A DNA stretch of 48,313 nt, taken from contig CAJTMA010000016.1 in the NCBI GenBank assembly GCA_910577205.1, positions 1 through 48,313 of the forward strand, in the 5' to 3' direction. The notes below the pieces were generated by a model, which saw only the letters and a list, made by a program, of their open reading frames with translations, did not search any database and was not told the origin of the DNA. The stretch is from an uncultured Alphaproteobacteria bacterium (GTDB lineage Bacteria > Pseudomonadota > Alphaproteobacteria > RF32 > CAG-239). This document shows, in pieces, positions 44,894-48,313 of the stretch. The position numbers were made by a program, and so were the translations under genes. Each line of letters opens with the position of its first letter. Position 1 is the first letter of the stretch.

Positions 44894-45083
44894 TTGCTAC
44901 TTAGGCCACTGCGCCATGACAACGCGTTGCTTCCGAACAACACTATCTCCACTTGATGGGGCGCGGAATGGAAGCAGGCAGCGCCTGAGGCCTGGTAGCA
45001 CCAGTGGCTTTAATTGCTACTTAGGCGGCAGTGCCATGACAACGCGTTGCTTCCGGATGACACTATCTCCGCTTGATGGGGCG
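44894..45083. repeat. Pair of 70-bp direct repeats, 120 bp apart
   Basis: Copies at 44894-44963 and 45014-45083 start TTGCTACTTAGGC and end CTTGATGGGGCG, with few mismatches. The similarity extends upstream (GCCTGAGGC near 44880 and 44982). Confidence 0.85.
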
Positions 45084-45126
45084 TGGGTGCTGGCGAGAGG
45101 GAGGAGAGGAAGCGAGCGCAGGAGCA

Positions 45127-45187
45127 GAAGAGGAAGAGGAAGAGGAAGAGGAAGAGGAAGAGGAAGAGGAAGAGGAAGAGGAAGAGA
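45127..45187. repeat. Hexamer microsatellite (GGAAGA)n
   Basis: About ten perfect copies of a GGAAGA unit lie in tandem in non-coding DNA. Such arrays are prone to copy-number change by slippage. Confidence 0.95.
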
Positions 45188-45249
45188 ATGAGGATGAGAA
45201 TGGGAGCGAGGAATGGGTGTGGCAGAAGTGCAGTCAAAGCAGGGTGAAG

Positions 45250-45275
45250 CAATGGCAATGGCAATGGCAATGGCA
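45250..45275. repeat. Short hexamer repeat (GGCAAT)n
   Basis: About four copies of CAATGG lie in tandem, 60 bases after the GGAAGA array. Confidence 0.85.
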
Positions 45276-45342
45276 TTGACATGGATAGGGAGAAAATGTC
45301 ATCACAAGCGAAGCGAAATGATTCCGGCAAAATAACAAGGCT

Positions 45343-45394
45343 GAGATAGCCACGACGCACCCCTCCCGACGTTCGGGTGCTCCTCACCATGACG
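45343..45394. repeat. REP-like dispersed hairpin element
   Basis: On the minus strand it begins CGTCATGGTGAGGAGC and ends TGGCTATCTC, with a hairpin in between (GCAC, CCGA paired with TCGG, GTGC). It resembles widespread intergenic elements that begin CGTCAT and contain GAGGAGC. A partial relative lies at 45298-45325 (GTCATCACAAGCGAAGCG). Confidence 0.55.
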
Positions 45395-45499
45395 TTTGAT
45401 AGAAGCGCCTCATATTCGCACACATCTGTGTGCTTGTAGGCACAACGGCGCTTTAAAGCCACACAAGGTCAACGATGCGGCTGTCCGTATATGGATCCT

Positions 45500-45531
45500 C
45501 CGTCACATTGTTCCTCAGAATGACGTGACGG
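45500..45531. repeat. REP-like inverted repeat
   Basis: CCGTCAC (45500-45506) and GTGACGG (45525-45531) form a perfect 7-bp stem around an 18-base loop containing TTCCTCAGAAT. This fits the same class of dispersed intergenic elements. Confidence 0.6.
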
Positions 45532-45633
45532 AAGATACCTGTTTCTCATGCAGCATCACGCGAGAGGAAGCATGGCAACAAAGAGAAACTTTTTGAGGTA
45601 TAGCAGAAAGATTCAAATGCAGGAATATCTTAG

Positions 45634-45660
45634 TAAAAAGGGTATCCGAAGATACCCTTT
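45634..45660 (-). terminator. Rho-independent terminator of the large VirB2-like gene
   Basis: Read leftward, AAAGGGTATC, loop TTCG, GATACCC, then a T-run. The 10-bp stem and UUCG tetraloop lie 16 bases after the stop at 45676. Confidence 0.9.
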
Positions 45661-45675
45661 GAGTTAATTTAGTTG

Positions 45676-48313
45676 TTAAGAACATTGTTTTTTATATTTT
45701 TCCACCGCAGCAGAAGCCTCTTCACTTGCTGGATTGCAGTCTTTACCCGGTTGTTTGTTGCAAGCTCTATAATTTCTCATAGCTCTCTCTTTTTCCGCCA
45801 TTAACTGAGTACAAACATCATTTTTGTTCTCTGCTTTAGCCATCCGGAAGCTACATTTTTGACATTTTTTAGTTAATTCTTTATCAGCCCCTTCCGGCGC
45901 TTCAAAGCATTTTTGTTTATTAGCAGTACTGCACCACGCATCTTCTTTCGCTGCCGTTTTAGTCGGTGTTGGCCTTTTCTTATCTTTGTTAGAATCTGCA
46001 GCCGATGCCTTAGTCGTACCTTCAGGTTTCGTCGTATCTTCAGATTTCTGTGTAGGTTTAGCGTTCAAAGCCTCTTTGTTGCTTTCAGCTGTTTGGCGTT
46101 TGTACTTGTTCTCCTGTGTCAGATTTACATCTACCTTGTTCCCCATATGATCATAAGTCACTTGGTTGCCTTGAGAATCTGTCACAGTTTTAGTCCCATC
46201 TACATTTTCAACAACCTTTTTATTCGGATCATCTTTATAAGTAGTTACCTTTCTACCGTTTGCATCCGTTGTTGTTGTCGTCCCATCAGCTTTAGTTACG
46301 ATGGAAGTTCCGTCTTTGTTGGTAATCGTTGTAGAGCCATCTTTATAGGTTACCTTTGTACTACCATCTCCTCGGGTTTCAACGGTTTTATTGGCATCCT
46401 CTACTTTATTAGTTACATAATCTGATGACTGTTTATATGCATCTTCACGTTTAGTTTCAGCACTTCTAAAGTCCAGATTGCCGTTTTGTTTATTTTTCTC
46501 AAGAGCATCCATCCCTTCTGTAAAGCCAGTTCCGGCTCCCATACCAATCCCCAGGATAGTTCCCAAGACACCACCGCCACCGATGGCCTGCCCCTCGTGA
46601 GTTCCGTTGGCAATTGCTCCTGCAACATTACGGGTATCGTTAGCAATGCCACCAACTTTATTAATACCAGCCATAATTGTCGCACCGCCACCGGCACCAT
46701 CTTTTTCCATCCATTTATCAAAACCGGTTTTCTCGTTTTGTGTTACTTCTTGCAGTTTTTGCAATGCTTCTTTTTCAGTATCACTACAGTTGCCGGCATT
46801 ACATTTTTTACTCAAAGCATCCATTTGAGCTTGATGTTTGGCACGAGCCTCCCGGCTTTGGTTCGTCGAACCGGCATCTCGAATATTGTTAGTCAAATTA
46901 CTGGCGTTACTTGCAATATTGTTAGCCAACAACTGTCCGGAGTTGACGATATTTCCAGCAGCGCCTGCCACAGCAGTGACACCATTAATAATACCATCCA
47001 ATCCGCCGCCGCCGTTTTTGATGGCGCTTTTCATATTAGATACTTGGCTTTTGACATTAGAAACCGTGCTTTTAGCAGCTTTATACATATCACTGGCATT
47101 ACGAACAGCACTCATACCGGCTTGAATTGAGCCTTTTAAGTCTTTCAAAGACCACTTTTCTTTTTTTACCTCAGCGGTTACAAGCACCTCGCACAATGAA
47201 CTGCTTTTACCATCTACATTGACTTTTCCGCAGTCTTCAACTTTTCCGTCACTACCTTGAATATCAGTAAATCCGGCGGGTAAATACTTACCAAATTTAA
47301 GTTCTTTTTTACCATCATAAACAAAATACTCAATAAACGGTGTCATCATAGATAAGAGAAACAGCCCGATACCAATATTCGCCAGATGTTTCCAGTTCAT
47401 TTTTCCGAAAATTGCAGCATAAGCCAACGCCACCATACCAAAACCGGAAATGATATAAGCAATAACGCGTAAATCTGCCAAAGTGGTCGTTGCCTTACAG
47501 GCAATCAGCATGAAGATATTGCCTTTGATTTCGTCTGCATTACACATTTGCGGGGCTTTAGAAGTTGCCTCGGCAATATCTTTCTTAGCTTGCTCTGCAT
47601 AATCTTCAGCATTATCCGAAGGAGCTTCAGCCTCTCGGGAATCCATATATGCATTCTCTACACTCTGTTGATTTTTGGCGACATCCAAAGCATGAGCTTT
47701 AGAATTTGCTTCATCTAATGCAGTTCGCGCACTAGATGCTTTCGCATGAGCTTTGGCTAATTTTTCCTGATCTTTATTGCTGCATTTGCCTTTGGCGCAT
47801 TTTTCTTCTAATTTTTTGATGTCTTTTTCAGCGTTTTTTAAATCTTTCTCTGCCTTTTTCTGAGCTTTTTCTATCTCTTTTTCAGCTTTCCTTTCTTCTT
47901 TCTGGATTTTTTTGTTTTCTTTATTAGCTTCCTTTAACGTTTTTTTAGCCGCTTTGTCTGCTTTTTTTTGAGTTCCTTTAGCCGCATTGAACGATTCTTT
48001 AGCTGTCTCATATTCTGATTTGGCCTGATCGATAGCAGTTTGATCTCCAGAGGTATAAGCATCTGATAAGGCTCTGGATTTAGCCTCTAAGGCACTTTGC
48101 GCCTGCGCTGTTGCAGCAGCTGCATCCTTAGCGGCATCTCCGGAAGCCTTTGCTTCATCTAACTTTCTTTGGGCGGCCTCAACTTTATCTTTACCTGTTG
48201 CATTTTCCATAACAGCCATAGACGCGGCTGCTTTCTTTTCATCGACACTTAACTGATCCCAAGAAACATTTTGTCCTTTAGAGGCTGAATAAAATTTACC
48301 ATCCGTTTGCTGA
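45676..48313 (-). CDS. Large protein with embedded VirB2/TrbC-like segment (5' end outside the window)
   Basis: The frame stays open from the Met codon at 48219 to the window edge, so the true N-terminus lies outside; at least 878 residues are visible. Regions in order, counted from the Met at 48219: charged Ala/Lys coiled coil (1-215) with a KCAKGKCS-type Cys pair; then CNADEIKGNIFMLIACKAT, followed by two membrane helices separated by a short basic turn (about 250-310: LRVIAYIISGFGMVALAYAA, then GKMNWKHLANIGIGLFLLSM), the pattern of VirB2/TrbC pilins. An Ala/Ser/Asn helix region has a second Cys pair (KKCNAGNCS). Then come strand repeats of the DGTTTTTDANG type and a cysteine-rich C-terminus (about nine Cys in the last 85 residues). 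No other VirB2 was found here, so this may be the locus's pilin-like subunit, though it is roughly eight times normal size. The VirB2 reading is tentative. Confidence 0.6.
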   Translation of the reverse strand, partial: QQTDGKFYSASKGQNVSWDQLSVDEKKAAASMAVMENATGKDKVEAAQRKLDEAKASGDAAKDAAAATAQAQSALEAKSRALSDAYTSGDQTAIDQAKSEYETAKESFNAAKGTQKKADKAAKKTLKEANKENKKIQKEERKAEKEIEKAQKKAEKDLKNAEKDIKKLEEKCAKGKCSNKDQEKLAKAHAKASSARTALDEANSKAHALDVAKNQQSVENAYMDSREAEAPSDNAEDYAEQAKKDIAEATSKAPQMCNADEIKGNIFMLIACKATTTLADLRVIAYIISGFGMVALAYAAIFGKMNWKHLANIGIGLFLLSMMTPFIEYFVYDGKKELKFGKYLPAGFTDIQGSDGKVEDCGKVNVDGKSSSLCEVLVTAEVKKEKWSLKDLKGSIQAGMSAVRNASDMYKAAKSTVSNVKSQVSNMKSAIKNGGGGLDGIINGVTAVAGAAGNIVNSGQLLANNIASNASNLTNNIRDAGSTNQSREARAKHQAQMDALSKKCNAGNCSDTEKEALQKLQEVTQNEKTGFDKWMEKDGAGGGATIMAGINKVGGIANDTRNVAGAIANGTHEGQAIGGGGVLGTILGIGMGAGTGFTEGMDALEKNKQNGNLDFRSAETKREDAYKQSSDYVTNKVEDANKTVETRGDGSTKVTYKDGSTTITNKDGTSIVTKADGTTTTTDANGRKVTTYKDDPNKKVVENVDGTKTVTDSQGNQVTYDHMGNKVDVNLTQENKYKRQTAESNKEALNAKPTQKSEDTTKPEGTTKASAADSNKDKKRPTPTKTAAKEDAWCSTANKQKCFEAPEGADKELTKKCQKCSFRMAKAENKNDVCTQLMAEKERAMRNYRACNKQPGKDCNPASEEASAAVEKYKKQCS

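Larger units (their letters stand above)
44648..45633. other. Gene-free region rich in repeats
   Basis: About 1 kb between virB3 and the large VirB2-like gene holds no convincing gene. Open frames in it are low-complexity products of the repeats. It contains the virB3 promoter, a 70-bp direct repeat pair, a GGAAGA hexamer array, a GGCAAT array, and two or three hairpin-forming segments of the kind scattered in intergenic DNA. Base composition differs visibly from the flanking genes (more G-rich on the plus strand). Confidence 0.7.

Noticed and set aside
45010..45462. Open frames in the microsatellite region (Leu/Phe-rich leftward, Glu-rich rightward)
   Set aside because: They are translations of the GGAAGA hexamer array and repeats, with no ribosome site or domain.
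1..48313. Mobile element, relaxase, VirD4, integrase, tRNA or rRNA
   Set aside because: None was recognised on either strand. Conjugative status cannot be decided from this window alone.

Overview
This window carries most of a large, heavily modified type IV secretion system (T4SS) locus. The organism is probably a host-associated alphaproteobacterium. Several VirB6-type proteins and two VirB8 paralogues sit in one locus without a recognisable classical VirB5, a pattern known from Rickettsiales-type (rvh-like) systems. The lineage is inferred from gene content only; no rRNA, tRNA or housekeeping marker is present. No relaxase, VirD4 coupling ATPase, transposase or integrase was recognised here, so an effector- or surface-type role is at least as likely as conjugation.

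Layout. Bases 1-1736 hold a flank: possibly the first codons of a leftward gene, a small lipoprotein, and an alpha/beta-hydrolase-fold protein that appears to lack its nucleophile. Bases 1737-11950 form a rightward operon: a small two-helix membrane protein followed by four tightly packed VirB6/TrbL-family proteins. The last of these also carries an M23 peptidase and a lysozyme-like domain. It ends at a clear rho-independent terminator. A double-HTH regulator with an S24-like C-terminus (12130-13101) stands alone, with its own promoter and terminator. Bases 13245-19172 encode a giant acidic repeat protein, a small helical protein, a secretin-like lipoprotein and a bitopic membrane protein, again closed by a terminator. 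The facing leftward operon (44647 down to 19361) runs in near-classical order: virB3, virB4, four large exported helical proteins in the virB5 position, virB8, a VirB7-like lipoprotein, a second virB8, virB9 with a SPOR domain, a VirB10 system split over two genes, and virB11. A sigma70-type promoter lies just upstream of virB3. Bases 44648-45675 are non-coding and rich in repeats. At the right edge, a leftward gene cut by the window end encodes a large protein with an embedded VirB2/TrbC-like pilin segment.

How it may work together. VirB4 and VirB11 would power assembly, and VirB3, the VirB6 set and the VirB8 pair would form the inner-membrane platform. VirB7, VirB9 and VirB10 would form the outer-membrane core. 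The unusual part is the periplasm. Both VirB10-type proteins carry very long arrays of a 17-residue repeat, in the order of 60 and 75 units by length. VirB9 carries a peptidoglycan-binding SPOR domain, one VirB6 carries two wall-cutting domains, and four large coiled-coil proteins, three sharing an HSETLxFG / TLMFGAE motif, replace VirB5. Together they suggest an enlarged envelope-spanning machine with its own wall-remodelling and scaffold parts. All functional assignments are by reading the sequence; no database search was run.
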